A stretch of DNA of 64,000 nt, from positions 35,986 through 99,985 of the forward strand of contig DATBLE010000056.1 in the NCBI GenBank assembly GCA_036555585.1. The letters are read 5' to 3'. Position 1 is the stretch's first letter; each line of letters starts with the position of its first letter. The notes under the pieces are model-generated. The model was not told where the DNA came from, did no database searches, and saw only the letters and a program-made list of their open reading frames with translations. This DNA comes from DATBLE01 sp036555585 (GTDB taxonomy: Bacteria; Actinomycetota; Thermoleophilia; Gaiellales; Gaiellaceae). Below, piece after piece: positions 15,051 to 24,543 of this stretch. Made by a program: the position numbers and the translations under genes.

Positions 15051-18008
15051 TCAGGCCATTCGTTCGATCCTGGAGGCAAACGCGGCCGAGACTGCGGTGG
15101 CCGGCGAGAGCTCGGCCAGGCGCGCCCGGTAGGCGGCGGCGTCCTCCTCGCGGTCGCGCTCCCGCAGGAACTGCTCGAGCCGCGACATCACCCAGGTCTC
15201 GATGCCGCAGAAGCCGGTGTCCTCGACCATCGCCAGCGCCTCCCGGAGGAGCGCCTCGGCATCGGCGTCGTGGCCCTGCGCGGCCCGGACGAGCCCGAGC
15301 GTCATCGTCGTCGTCGCCCGCGAGCTGAGGTCGTGCTCGCCGACCGTCTCGATCGCCTCCAGCGCGACCCGCTCGGCCTCGTCGAGGTGGTTCCGCTCGA
15401 TCAGCACCTCCGCCAGCTGGCGCTGGCTCTCGCAGAGCGCCCCGCGGTCCTCGAGCGGCTTCAGCAGGCGGATCGCCTCGCGCAGCAGCCGCTCGGCCTT
15501 CGCGTAGTCCTCCTGCTGCTCGGCCGCACGGGCCAGCTCGTTCAGGGTGCGCCCGAGCATCCAGTGGCTGCCGACCTCGGCGAAGAGCGCGCTCGCCTCC
15601 TCGAGCAGGCGCTCGCCGTCCACCGACTCGCCGCGGTCGAGCTTGACGAGACCGAGCGAATGAAGTGCCTGGGCCCGGGCGACGATGCTGCCGCTCTCGC
15701 CCGCGAGGTCGAGGCCGCGGGTGAGCAGCTCCTCGGCTTCGTCGAGACGTCCCTGATGGCGGTAGGCCTGGGCAAGGTCGTTCAGCGCGTGGGCCTCGAG
15801 ATCCTTGCGCTCGAGCCGGTGGGCGATCTCGAGCGCCTCGTCGGCGACGCGCACCTGGGTGGCGAAGTCGCCGACCCACCACGCGATGCGCGCCCGCACG
15901 CCGAGCGCCGTGAAGCGCCCCTCGGCCGGCAGCGCCTCGAGCGCGGCGTCGATCAGCTCGGTCGCCTTCGGCAGGTCGGCCTCACGGAGCAGCGCGACCT
16001 CGGAGAGCGCGGTCAACGCCCTGCCCTCGATCACGCTGTCGCCGGCCGAGCGCGCCTCGTCGAGCACGCGCCGCATCTCGACGGAGACGGCGGGGAGGTC
16101 GCTGAGCCGCCAGGCGGCGCGGGCGGCCTGGTAGCGGCGCTCGAGCGTCGGCTCGAGCTCGACCGAGCGGAGGAGCAGCTTCCGGCCCGAGCGGTTGGCC
16201 TCGCGGGCGAGGGCGCGCCTGCCGGCTTCCTCGAGCGCAGCCGCCGCCTCGTGGGCGAGCTCTGTGGGAGCCGCCCCGTCGAGCTCGGCGAGTAGCTGCG
16301 TCGCGTGGTCGAGGTGGTACGCGCGGATCTCGAGCAGCTCGTCACCGGCCCGCTCGCGCAGCCACTCGGCGAAGCGACGATGCAGGTCCGCCCGCTCCGC
16401 CTTGGTCAGGCCCGAGTACGCGACCTCGCGGATGAGCATGTGCTTGAAGCGGAAGGCCTTCTCGCCGATGATCGTCGAGCGCGGCTCGGCCAGGACGAAG
16501 TCGCGCAGGAGCAGGTCGTCGAGCAGCCGGTCGACCTCGAGGTCGGGCGCGACGTAGGCGATCGCACCGTGCCAGAAGATGCGGCCGATGACTGCGGCGC
16601 GGTGGAGCAGCGCCTTCTCGGCCGAGGGCAGCTGGTCGATGCGCGCGGCGATCAGCGCCTGGAGCGTGTCGGGAATCCGCGAGGCCAGGTAGCCGTCGCC
16701 GCGCTCGGCCAGCATCCGCATGGTCTCCTCGACGAACAGCGGGTTGCCTTCCGTCTTCTCGCGAAGCTCCCGCCTTGCCTCGGGCGTCAGCCTGGTGTCG
16801 GCCGAGAGCAGGTCGATCAGCTCCTCTGCCTCGGCCTCCCGGAGCGGCTCCAGCTCGATCGCGGCCGCCCGCATCCGGCCGCCTCCCCACGAGGGCCGCA
16901 CGTCGAGCAGCTCGGGACGGGCGAGGCAGACGAGCAGGAGCGGCGCCTCGCGCACCCAGGTGGCGAGGTGCTCGATCAGCTCGAAGAGCGGCTCTTCGGC
17001 CCAGTGGATGTCCTCGAACACCAGCACGAGCGGCTGGACGTCGGCCAGCTGGTCGGCCCACTCCCGCGCCGCCCAGGCGATCTCCTGGCCGCTCCGCATG
17101 CTCTCGACCGCCTCCAGCACGCCGGCGGCGAGCCCGAGCAGGTCGGCGACCGCCTCGTCCTCGCACGACTTGCGCAGCTTCTCCATCGCCTCCTTGACCG
17201 GGTCGTCGTCGGAGATCCCCGCCGCGGACTTGACCATCTCGGCGAGCGGCCAGTAGGTGATCCCCTCGCCGTACGGCAGGCAGCGCCCGCCGAGCACGGT
17301 CGCGCCCTCGAGCGATCCGCCGAACTCGCGGGTCAGGCGGCTCTTGCCGACCCCGGGCTCGCCGTAGATCGTCACCAGGTGCGCACGGCGGTCACGCACG
17401 GCGCGCTCGAACGTGTTCACGAGTAGCTCGAGCTCCTCGACGCGGCCGATCAGCGGAGCGACCGTGACCAGCCGCGGCGCCTCGGCGCGGTCGGAGGCGC
17501 AGACCACCCGCCACGCCTCGATCGGCTCCACGCGCCCCCGGACCTCGATCGTCCCCGCGTGCTCGGTCTCGATCGGGCCGGAGGCCAGGCCCCGCGCCGA
17601 GGGGCCGATCAGGATCTCTCCGGCGCCGGCTGCCTGTTGCAGCCGCGCCGCGAGGTTGACCGCCTCCCCGGTCGCGAACGTCGACTCGGTCGTGTCGACC
17701 ACGACCTCTCCGGACTCGATCCCGATCCGCGCCTGCAGGTCCAGGCCGCCGACCGCCTCCAGAATGCCGAGGCCGGCGCGAATCGCGCGCTCGGCGTCGT
17801 CCTCGTGGGCCTGGGCGACTCCGAACGCGGCGAGCACGGCGTCGCCGGCGAACTTCTCCACGATTCCCCCGTGGGTGGTGACGCAGTGCGTGACGTCGTC
17901 GAAGAACCGCGTCACGCGGCGGCGGACGACCTCGGGGTCGGCCGCGGCGACCAGCTCGGTCGACCCGACCAGGTCCACGAACAGCACGGTTGCGAGCTTT
18001 CGCTCCAT
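15051..18008 (-). CDS. Class III cyclase-AAA ATPase-TPR regulator
   Basis: A 985-residue multidomain regulator. Residues 1-165 are a class III adenylyl/guanylyl cyclase domain (LFVDLVGSTELVAAADPE, then VEKFAGDAVLAAFG). Residues about 190-480 are an AAA/STAND ATPase with P-loop YGEPGVGKSRLTREF and Walker B VLVFEDIHWAEE. From about 600 there are TPR repeats. Such proteins are common in actinobacteria; signals and targets are mostly unknown and cyclase activity is not proven. ATG at 18008 lies 6 nt behind TACACT. Confidence 0.9.
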   Translation of the reverse strand: MERKLATVLFVDLVGSTELVAAADPEVVRRRVTRFFDDVTHCVTTHGGIVEKFAGDAVLAAFGVAQAHEDDAERAIRAGLGILEAVGGLDLQARIGIESGEVVVDTTESTFATGEAVNLAARLQQAAGAGEILIGPSARGLASGPIETEHAGTIEVRGRVEPIEAWRVVCASDRAEAPRLVTVAPLIGRVEELELLVNTFERAVRDRRAHLVTIYGEPGVGKSRLTREFGGSLEGATVLGGRCLPYGEGITYWPLAEMVKSAAGISDDDPVKEAMEKLRKSCEDEAVADLLGLAAGVLEAVESMRSGQEIAWAAREWADQLADVQPLVLVFEDIHWAEEPLFELIEHLATWVREAPLLLVCLARPELLDVRPSWGGGRMRAAAIELEPLREAEAEELIDLLSADTRLTPEARRELREKTEGNPLFVEETMRMLAERGDGYLASRIPDTLQALIAARIDQLPSAEKALLHRAAVIGRIFWHGAIAYVAPDLEVDRLLDDLLLRDFVLAEPRSTIIGEKAFRFKHMLIREVAYSGLTKAERADLHRRFAEWLRERAGDELLEIRAYHLDHATQLLAELDGAAPTELAHEAAAALEEAGRRALAREANRSGRKLLLRSVELEPTLERRYQAARAAWRLSDLPAVSVEMRRVLDEARSAGDSVIEGRALTALSEVALLREADLPKATELIDAALEALPAEGRFTALGVRARIAWWVGDFATQVRVADEALEIAHRLERKDLEAHALNDLAQAYRHQGRLDEAEELLTRGLDLAGESGSIVARAQALHSLGLVKLDRGESVDGERLLEEASALFAEVGSHWMLGRTLNELARAAEQQEDYAKAERLLREAIRLLKPLEDRGALCESQRQLAEVLIERNHLDEAERVALEAIETVGEHDLSSRATTTMTLGLVRAAQGHDADAEALLREALAMVEDTGFCGIETWVMSRLEQFLRERDREEDAAAYRARLAELSPATAVSAAFASRIERMA

Positions 18009-18014
18009 ACCCGA

Positions 18015-18020
18015 AGTGTA
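18015..18020 (-). promoter_or_regulatory. -10 box of a leaderless promoter (cyclase/ATPase gene)
   Basis: TACACT on the minus strand ends 6 nt before the ATG at 18008. Confidence 0.5.
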
Positions 18021-18040
18021 GAAACGAACAAGGCCCCGGG

Positions 18041-18046
18041 TAGCAT
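18041..18046 (+). promoter_or_regulatory. -10 box of a leaderless promoter (phosphomannomutase)
   Basis: TAGCAT ends 8 nt before the GTG at 18055, back-to-back with the cyclase promoter. Confidence 0.45.
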
Positions 18047-18054
18047 CCCGACCG

Positions 18055-19398
18055 GTGCTCGACCCGAAGGTCTTCAAGGCATACGACGTGCGGGGGATCT
18101 ATCCCGCGCAGATCGACGAGGCCGGCGCCCGCGCGATCGGCCGCGCATACGTCGAGCAGTTCTCTCCCGGGCGGATCGCCGTCGGCCGCGACATGCGCCT
18201 GTCGTCTCCGACGATGGCCGCCGCCCTGATCGAGGGCGCGGCCGCCGCCGGCGCGGAGGTGCTCGACATCGGCCTCGTCGGCACCGAGATGGTCTATTTC
18301 GCGGTCGGCGAGCTCGGGCTCGACGGGGGCGTGATGGTGACCGCCTCGCACAACCCGAAGGACTACACGGGGATGAAGGTCGTCCGCGCGGGCGCGCTGC
18401 CGGTCGGTGGCGACTCGGGCCTTCTGGACGTCGCTGCGCGAGCCATCGAGGGACAGTCCCTCGAGGGACTGTCCCTGGGACATGTCTCCCTGCACGACAT
18501 CTGGCCTGCATACGTCGACCGCGTGCTGTCCTTCGTGGACATGGCCGCGATCAGACCGCTGAAGGTCGTGATCGACGCGGCGAACGGCATGGCCGGGACG
18601 ATGCTGCCGCCGGTGCTCGAGCGCCTGCCGATCGAGGCGGTGCGCTGCTACTTCGAGCCGGACGGGAGCTTCCCGAACCACGAGCCGAACCCGCTGCTGC
18701 CCGAGAACCGGGAGTTCATCGTCCGGAAGACGCTCGAGGAGGGCGCCGATCTCGGAGTCGCCTTCGACGGCGACGCCGACCGCTGCTTCTTCGTCGACGA
18801 CACCGGCGAGTTCGTCCCCGGCGACTTCGCGACGGCGCTGTTCGCCCGGGCCGTGCTCGAGCAGGAGCCGGGCGCGACGGTGATCTACGACGTCCGGGCC
18901 AGCTGGGCGGTGCCGGAGGAGATCGAGCGCGCGGGCGGGGTCGCGCTCGTCAACCGGGTCGGTCACGCGTTCATCAAGGAGCGGATGCGAGAGGTCGACG
19001 CCGCGTTCGCGGGCGAGGTCTCCGGCCACTACTACTTCCGCGACTTCTCGCGGGCCGACACGGGCGTCGTCCCCTTCCTGCTGATGCTCGAGCGGATCTC
19101 GACAGGTGGGGCGAAGCTGTCGGAGCTCCTGCGCCCGTTCCGCGAGCGTTACTTCATCACGGGCGAGCTGAACACGCCGGTCGCCGACGTGCCGGCGAAG
19201 CTGCGCGAGCTCGAGGAGCGGTTCGAGCCGGAGGGCCGCGTCTCGCACCTCGACGGCCTCTCGGTCGACGCCGACGACTGGCACTTCAACGTGCGCCCCT
19301 CGAACACGGAGCCCCTGCTCCGGCTGAACCTGGAGGCGCGGTCGGAGGCGCTGATGGAGCAGAAGCGCGACGAGGTGCTGGCCGCGATCCGTGCCTAG
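18055..19398 (+). CDS. manB: Phosphomannomutase/phosphoglucomutase
   Basis: This 447-residue alpha-D-phosphohexomutase interconverts hexose 6- and 1-phosphates for cell-envelope sugar nucleotides. Signatures: FKAYDVRGIYPAQID at the N-terminus, the phosphoserine loop MVTASHNPKDYTGMK (about 93-107), the metal loop FDGDADRCFFVDD (about 238-250) and the phosphate-binding RPSNTEPLLRLNLEA at the C-terminus. Between the first two domains a short Leu/Ser/Gly-rich insertion (SLEGLSLGHVS) is encoded by a perfect 28-bp palindrome. The gene overlaps the thioesterase gene by 8 nt. Confidence 0.93.
   Translation: MLDPKVFKAYDVRGIYPAQIDEAGARAIGRAYVEQFSPGRIAVGRDMRLSSPTMAAALIEGAAAAGAEVLDIGLVGTEMVYFAVGELGLDGGVMVTASHNPKDYTGMKVVRAGALPVGGDSGLLDVAARAIEGQSLEGLSLGHVSLHDIWPAYVDRVLSFVDMAAIRPLKVVIDAANGMAGTMLPPVLERLPIEAVRCYFEPDGSFPNHEPNPLLPENREFIVRKTLEEGADLGVAFDGDADRCFFVDDTGEFVPGDFATALFARAVLEQEPGATVIYDVRASWAVPEEIERAGGVALVNRVGHAFIKERMREVDAAFAGEVSGHYYFRDFSRADTGVVPFLLMLERISTGGAKLSELLRPFRERYFITGELNTPVADVPAKLRELEERFEPEGRVSHLDGLSVDADDWHFNVRPSNTEPLLRLNLEARSEALMEQKRDEVLAAIRA
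18449..18476. repeat. 28-bp perfect palindrome inside the phosphomannomutase gene
   Basis: The core is GGGACAGTCCC-TCGA-GGGACTGTCCC with one more A/T pair outside. It is followed at 18477 by a near-palindromic GGGACATGTCTCCC. The reading frame stays open through it, which resembles a REP-like element tolerated in a coding sequence. Confidence 0.85.
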
Positions 19399-19819
19399 AC
19401 CGCCGTACAAGTTCACTGCCTCCACCCGCGTCGGCTTCTCGGACACGGACGCGCAGGGCGTCGTCTACTACGGCCGCTACATGCCCTACTTCGACCTCGC
19501 CCGGGTCGAGTACCACCGCAGCCTCGACATGCTCCTCTCCGGTCCGCGTGAGCGCGAGTTCGTCATGCGGGCGATGCAGGTCGAGTACCACGAGCCGGCC
19601 CGCTTCGACGATCGGATCGAGGTCGACGTCCGCATCAGCCGGATCGGCACGTCGAGCGTCAGATACGAGTTCGCCGCGTACCTCGGCGGAGAGACCCTGG
19701 CCGTGACCGCGAGCCAGACGGCCGTGCTGATCGACCTCGCGGGCCGCAAGCCTTCGCGCGTACCGGACTGGTGGCGCGAGCGGATCCGGGCGTTCGAGGG
19801 AGACGATCTCGAGGAGTAG
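19391..19819 (+). CDS. Acyl-CoA thioesterase, hot-dog fold (YbgC/4HBT type)
   Basis: A 142-residue hot-dog protein: VGFSDTDAQGVVYYGRYMPY contains the conserved D-x-(x)-GVVYxxxY catalytic segment of 4-hydroxybenzoyl-CoA thioesterase and YbgC relatives, followed by FDLARVEYHRSL. It hydrolyses an acyl-CoA; the substrate is unknown. Translation is coupled to the mutase by an 8-nt overlap. Confidence 0.9.
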   Translation: MPRPPYKFTASTRVGFSDTDAQGVVYYGRYMPYFDLARVEYHRSLDMLLSGPREREFVMRAMQVEYHEPARFDDRIEVDVRISRIGTSSVRYEFAAYLGGETLAVTASQTAVLIDLAGRKPSRVPDWWRERIRAFEGDDLEE

Positions 19820-19825
19820 GCCGAT

Positions 19826-19897
19826 CGGCAGGCGGACAGGCCGGGCGCTCATCCGCCCCGACTGCGAATGAGCGCCGCCGGCCTTGTCAACCTGCCG
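19826..19897. terminator. Bidirectional terminator between convergent genes
   Basis: Nested inverted repeats lie between the thioesterase (+) and relA (-) genes. An outer CGGCAGG/CCTGCCG pair (19826-19832, 19891-19897) surrounds an inner stem with GCGCTCAT/ATGAGCGC at its core and flanking GGCCG/CGGCC arms (19839-19852 with 19868-19883). It is GC-rich without a strong T-run. Confidence 0.6.
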
Positions 19898-19983
19898 GAA
19901 CCCTCCCCTCTCTCTTCTAGGTCAGGGGTCGCACCGCCGGTATCCCCCGAACAAGGGATACGTCGTGGTCCTGACTCCGTTTC

Positions 19984-22191
19984 TCAGTTCGGCGTGACGC
20001 GGTAGGCGTCGAAGACGCCCTCGATGTTGCGGAGGGCGGTCAGGAGCGTCCGCAGCGAGCCGACGTCGCCGATCTCGGCCGTGTACCAGTTCTTCGCCAG
20101 CTGGTCCTGCGTGGCGCCGCCGTAGGCGACGATGTTCGCGCCGTGCTCCGAGAAGGTGCGGGCGACGTCCTCGAGCAGGCGTGAGCGGTCCCAGGCGTCG
20201 ACGGCGATCTGCACCCGGAAGCTCTGGGAGGCGCCGCCCTCCCACTCAACCGGGGTGAAGCGCTCGGCGTTCCGCCGCAGCGCCCGCACGTTCGGGCAGT
20301 CCTCGCGGTGGATCGTGATCCCCTTGCCGAGCGAGATGTAGCCGACGATCGGGTCGCCCGGGACCGGCGTGCAGCACTTCGCCAGCCGCACGAGCACGTC
20401 CTCGACGCCGGAGACGTTGATCCCGTACGTCTGGCTGGCCGCCGTGTCCTTCGCCTTCGGCGGCTTCAGCGTGACCGCTTCCTCCTCGACCACCTCGGCG
20501 GTCTTGAGGCGCTGGATCACCTTGTTCACGATCAGGCTCGCCTGGAGCTTCCCGGAGCCGAGCGCGACGTAGAAGTCCTCGGCCTTCTTGAAGCCCGTCT
20601 CGCGGATCACCTGCGCGAGCACCGCCGAGCCGGCGATCTTCCGGTAGGGGAGGTTCTGCTGCTTCAGGGCCTGCTCCAGGGTCTCGCGGCCCTTGGCCTC
20701 GGCGTCGGCGCGCGTCTCGCGCGAGAACCACTGACGGATCTTGTTGCGGGCGCGGGAGGAGGCGGCGACCGACATCCAATCGCGCGACGGGCCGCGGCCC
20801 GACTTCGAGGTCATGATCTCGACGATGTCGCCGCTCTGCAGGCGGTAGTGGAGCGGCACGATCCGGCCGTTCGCCTTGGCCCCGACCGTGCGGTGGCCGA
20901 CGTCGGTGTGCACCGAGTACGCGAAGTCGATCGGCGTCGAGCCGGCGGGCAGCGTCTTCACCTCGCCCTTCGGCGTGAACACGTACACCTCGTCGTCGAA
21001 CAGGTCGGTGCGCAGCGTCTTGATGAACTCGCGCGGGTCGGCCTCGTCCTGCTGCCAGTCCATCAGCTGCTTCATCCAGGCCGTCCACTCGTCATCGCCC
21101 TTGCGGGCCTTCCCGCCGCGCTTGTACGCCCAGTGCGCGGCGATCCCGAGCTCGGCGGTCTCGTGCATCTCCAGCGTCCGCACCTGGATCTCGAGCGGCC
21201 GGCCCTGGGGCCCGATCACGGTCGTGTGCAGCGCCCGGTAGCGGTTCAGCTTTGGCATCGCGATGTAGTCCTTGAACCGGCCGGGCATCGGCTTCCAGAG
21301 CGAGTGGATCAGGCCGAGGGCGCCGTAGCAGTCACGGGTGCCCTCCTCCCCGGTCCGCTCGACCAGCACGCGCATCGCGGTTAGGTCGTAGATCTCGTTG
21401 AACTCGCGGCCCTTCTTCACCATCTTGTCGTAGATCGAGTAGAAGTGCTTCGCGCGGCCCGAGATCTGCGCGGGGATCCCGGCCTTGTCGAGCTCGCGCT
21501 GGAGGATCAAGCTCGCCTCCCGCACGTGCTCCTCGCGGTCGGCGCGCCGCTCGGCGACCATCGCCTTGATCTCCGAGTACTTGCGCGGGTGCAGCGTCTC
21601 GAACGCAAGGTCCTCGAGCTCCCACTTGAGCGCGTGGATGCCGAGCCGGTGGGCGAGCGGCGCGTAGATCTCGAGAGCCTCGCGCGCCTTCTGCACCTGC
21701 TTTTGCTTGCCCAGGTACTCGATCGTGCGCAGGTTGTGCAGACGGTCGGCGAGCTTGATCAGGATCACCCGCACGTCCTGCGCCATCGCCACGATCAGCT
21801 TGCGGTAGTTCTCGGCCTCCGCGTGCTCGCGGCTCTGGAACTGGATCCGCGTCAGCTTCGTCACCCCGTCGACGAGCTGGGCGATCTCGTCGCCGAACTC
21901 GTCCTTGACCGCCTTCAGGTCGCGGTCGGTGTCCTCGACGACGTCGTGGAGGAGCGCGGCGGCGATCGTCTGCTCGTCGAGGTGGAGCTCGGCGAGGATC
22001 ATGGCGACGCCGAACGGGTGGTTGACGAACTCCTCTCCCGAGCGCCGCTGCTGCCCCTCGTGAGCCTGCGCGGCGAACGAGAACGCCCGCGTGAGCAGGT
22101 CGCGGTCGAGCTCCGGCTTGTACCGCTCGACCGCCTCGATCAGCTCGTCGACGAGCTCCTGATGTCGATCGGAGACCTCGAGCACGGCCAT
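19984..22191 (-). CDS. rel: Bifunctional (p)ppGpp synthetase/hydrolase RelA/SpoT
   Basis: A 735-residue stringent-response enzyme. The HD hydrolase domain has AQAHEGQQRRSGEEFVNHP and LLHDVVEDTD. The synthetase domain has IYDLTAMRVLVE, RFKDYIAMPKLNRYRALH and EIQVRTLEMHETAELGIAAH. The TGS domain has YVFTPKGEVKTLPAGST, and the ACT domain sits at the C-terminus (FRVQIAVDAWDRSRLLEDVA). Both catalytic halves look intact, as expected for the single Rel of actinobacteria. The start is ATG at 22191; an in-frame TTG at 22224 would add 11 residues. Confidence 0.95.
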   Translation of the reverse strand: MAVLEVSDRHQELVDELIEAVERYKPELDRDLLTRAFSFAAQAHEGQQRRSGEEFVNHPFGVAMILAELHLDEQTIAAALLHDVVEDTDRDLKAVKDEFGDEIAQLVDGVTKLTRIQFQSREHAEAENYRKLIVAMAQDVRVILIKLADRLHNLRTIEYLGKQKQVQKAREALEIYAPLAHRLGIHALKWELEDLAFETLHPRKYSEIKAMVAERRADREEHVREASLILQRELDKAGIPAQISGRAKHFYSIYDKMVKKGREFNEIYDLTAMRVLVERTGEEGTRDCYGALGLIHSLWKPMPGRFKDYIAMPKLNRYRALHTTVIGPQGRPLEIQVRTLEMHETAELGIAAHWAYKRGGKARKGDDEWTAWMKQLMDWQQDEADPREFIKTLRTDLFDDEVYVFTPKGEVKTLPAGSTPIDFAYSVHTDVGHRTVGAKANGRIVPLHYRLQSGDIVEIMTSKSGRGPSRDWMSVAASSRARNKIRQWFSRETRADAEAKGRETLEQALKQQNLPYRKIAGSAVLAQVIRETGFKKAEDFYVALGSGKLQASLIVNKVIQRLKTAEVVEEEAVTLKPPKAKDTAASQTYGINVSGVEDVLVRLAKCCTPVPGDPIVGYISLGKGITIHREDCPNVRALRRNAERFTPVEWEGGASQSFRVQIAVDAWDRSRLLEDVARTFSEHGANIVAYGGATQDQLAKNWYTAEIGDVGSLRTLLTALRNIEGVFDAYRVTPN

Positions 22192-22367
22192 GTTCACAGT
22201 GTACTTCGGCGTTTCCGAGTCCAAACCTCACTCACTCGGGTGTCGATCCGAAGGAAGAGCGGTATCCGTGCCGAAGATTGGGTGCCTTGCGTAAACGCCA
22301 GTTCATCGAGCGGAAACGGGCCGAGCTGCTCGTCCGCGTGTTCGAGCTCCTGCTCGCCCGCTAGCTG

Positions 22368-24248
22368 CTACGCGGCGCGGGCGAGCTCGGGCGGCGCCTC
22401 GAGCAGCGCCCGGAAGGTCTCGGACTCCAGCAGGCTCCGCCAGCCTCCGCCTTCGGCGGCGGCTAGAAGACCCAGCTCTGCGAAGATCTGCCGGCCCTCC
22501 GGGCTCAGCGAGCCGGAGCGCCACTCAGCGGCGAATCGGTCGCGCAGCTCGAGGTAGCGGTCGGGCGTCTCGAAGATACGGCGGACGACGAGCTGCGGCG
22601 AGGTCGTGCCGTTCCAGGTGTTCTCCTGGAGCCGGAACGCGAGGTCGTAGCTCCCGACCCGGCGGAAGCGGTCGAGCTGCGGCCCGAGGCCGAAGGCGAT
22701 CGCGCTCCCGGCGGGCCGTCCACGGTCGCGCACCCGGAAGCGGAGATGCTTCCCTTCGCCGACGGTGGCGAGCTCGGTCAGCTCGCAGCCGGAGACCAGG
22801 AGGTTGACGCCGGGGTTTCCGAGCCCGAACGGTGCCAGCCGGCGGAGCTCCGCGGCGAGGCCGAGCGTGAGCGCGGCGCCCGGGACGATCGCGTCGACCG
22901 AGGTGACGGGCCCCAGGGCGTCGTCGTCCAGCTGCTCGTCGGCATGGGCCGCGAACGCCTCGGCCAGCCCGGGGACCGCCTCGGGGCGGATCGAGAGCCC
23001 GGCGGCGGCGCGATGGCCGCCGAAGCGCTCCAGGTGGTCGCCGCAGGCTGCAAGCCCGGCGTGGAGGTCGAAGGCGGGGATCGACCGGCCGCTGCCCTTC
23101 CAGAGGCCGTCCGTTCCCGCGATCAGGACGATCGGACGGTGGTAGCGCTCGGCGAGCCGCGACGCGACGATGCCGATCACGCCTTCGTGCCAGCTCTCGT
23201 CGGCGACGACGTAGCCGCGCTGCCGGCGGCGCGCCTCGGGCCAGGAGTCGATCGCGGCAGACGCCTCCCGGAGGATCCGGTCCTCGATCGCCTGGCGCTC
23301 GCGGTTCAGCTCCTCCAGCTCGCCGGCGATCCTGGCCGCCGTCTCCTCGTCGTCGGTCAGGAGCAGGTCGAGGGCGGCCGTCGGCCGTCCGAGACGGCCG
23401 GCCGCGTTGATCCTCGGCGCGAGCCGGAAGCCGACCGCGCCCTCGTCGACCACCGCCGGATCGACGCGGGCCGCGCGCATCAGCGCGCGCAGGCCCGGCC
23501 TGGTGGTCGTGGCCAGCCGGCGGAGCCCGGCGATCGCGAGCGCCCGGTTCTCGTCGACGAGCGGCACGACGTCGGCGATCGTCGCGAGCGCGACGAGGTC
23601 GAGGTGGCGGGCAAGCCGTTCGTCACCCGACCCGAGCAGCGCCTCGGCGAGCTTGTAGACGACGCCGGTGCCGCAGAGCTCCGGGAACGGGTACTCGGAC
23701 GGCCGGGTGGCGACGACCGGGCAGTCGGGAAGCGCGTCTCCGGGCCGGTGGTGGTCGGTGACGACGATCTCGAGGCCGGCCGCCTTCGCCGCGGCGACCT
23801 CGTCGACGGCGGTGATCCCGCAGTCGACCGTCAGCACGAGCCCGAACCCCTCGGCCGCGAGCCGCTCGAGCGTCTCGCCCGACACGCCGTACCCCTCCTC
23901 GAAGCGGCTCGGCAGGTGCCAGTCCACGTCGGCGCCGAGCTCGCGCAGCACGAGCACGGCCAGCGTCGTCGCGCAGATGCCGTCGACGTCGTAGTCGCCG
24001 TGGACGCAGATTCTCGTGCCGGCGGCGATCGCGGCCCGCAGCCGCTCGCAGGCTGCCTGCATGTCGCCGAGCGCGAACGGATCGTGGCCGGGAAGCTCGC
24101 CGCCGAGGAACCGGGCCGCCGTTCCCGGCTCGCCGTAGCCGCGACGGACGAGCACGCTCGCGGTCGTCCGGCTCAGATCGAGGGCGGCGGCGAGCGACTC
24201 CACCTGATGCGGATCGCACGGTTGCATCGTCCACGTCCCCTCGACCAT
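22368..24248 (-). CDS. recJ: Single-stranded-DNA exonuclease RecJ
   Basis: This 626-residue 5'-3' exonuclease acts in recombination and repair. DHH-family motifs are in order: HGDYDVDGICATT (about 101-113), VDCGI, VTDHHRPGDALPD, and in the DHHA1 half FGGHRAAAGLSI. C-terminal OB-like and variable regions follow. ATG at 24248 or the in-frame ATG eight codons later could be used. It lies close to ruvCAB, a DNA-repair neighbourhood. Confidence 0.93.
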   Translation of the reverse strand: MVEGTWTMQPCDPHQVESLAAALDLSRTTASVLVRRGYGEPGTAARFLGGELPGHDPFALGDMQAACERLRAAIAAGTRICVHGDYDVDGICATTLAVLVLRELGADVDWHLPSRFEEGYGVSGETLERLAAEGFGLVLTVDCGITAVDEVAAAKAAGLEIVVTDHHRPGDALPDCPVVATRPSEYPFPELCGTGVVYKLAEALLGSGDERLARHLDLVALATIADVVPLVDENRALAIAGLRRLATTTRPGLRALMRAARVDPAVVDEGAVGFRLAPRINAAGRLGRPTAALDLLLTDDEETAARIAGELEELNRERQAIEDRILREASAAIDSWPEARRRQRGYVVADESWHEGVIGIVASRLAERYHRPIVLIAGTDGLWKGSGRSIPAFDLHAGLAACGDHLERFGGHRAAAGLSIRPEAVPGLAEAFAAHADEQLDDDALGPVTSVDAIVPGAALTLGLAAELRRLAPFGLGNPGVNLLVSGCELTELATVGEGKHLRFRVRDRGRPAGSAIAFGLGPQLDRFRRVGSYDLAFRLQENTWNGTTSPQLVVRRIFETPDRYLELRDRFAAEWRSGSLSPEGRQIFAELGLLAAAEGGGWRSLLESETFRALLEAPPELARAA

Positions 24249-24294
24249 GGACAGTCGAAGGTACGCACACGTCCGGACGGAGCCGGAGGCGCGG

Positions 24295-24498
24295 TCAGGC
24301 GCCGCCGCGGCGGCCCCGGAACGTGTCCACGATGATCCGGGTCCAGAGGACGACCAGGAAGCCCGCGGCGCCGGCGACCAGGACGATGACGGGGGACAGG
24401 ATCACGGCTTTTCCGAACGACCAGTCGAGCAGGAGCGCAGTCAGCGCGGCCAGCCCGAGGCAGGCGGCAACGGCGATGAGAACGACGCGCAGATGCAC
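24295..24498 (-). CDS. 67-residue two-helix membrane protein
   Basis: Two hydrophobic helices (VVLIAVAACLGLAALTALLL and AVILSPVIVLVAGAAGFLVV) are followed by a basic tail TRIIVDTFRGRRGGA. GTG at 24498 is chosen because the frame upstream is antisense to the next gene. Unknown function. Confidence 0.5.
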   Translation of the reverse strand: MHLRVVLIAVAACLGLAALTALLLDWSFGKAVILSPVIVLVAGAAGFLVVLWTRIIVDTFRGRRGGA

Positions 24499-24531
24499 TC
24501 CAGGCCAGTCTAGGCTGCGGAAAGCGGTTGG

Positions 24532-24537
24532 TATCCT
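24532..24537 (+). promoter_or_regulatory. -10 box of a leaderless promoter (158-residue protein)
   Basis: TATCCT ends 6 nt before the GTG at 24544; the same hexamer and spacing class as at 1484. Confidence 0.5.
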
Positions 24538-24543
24538 GACCCC

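Noticed and set aside
17392..19446. 684-residue minus-strand open frame
   Set aside because: It runs antisense through phosphomannomutase and into another frame of the cyclase gene.
22288..22365. 25-residue ORF (LRKRQFIERKRAELLVRV)
   Set aside because: Looks helical and protein-like but is very short, with a TTG start and no ribosome binding site; evidence too thin to list.
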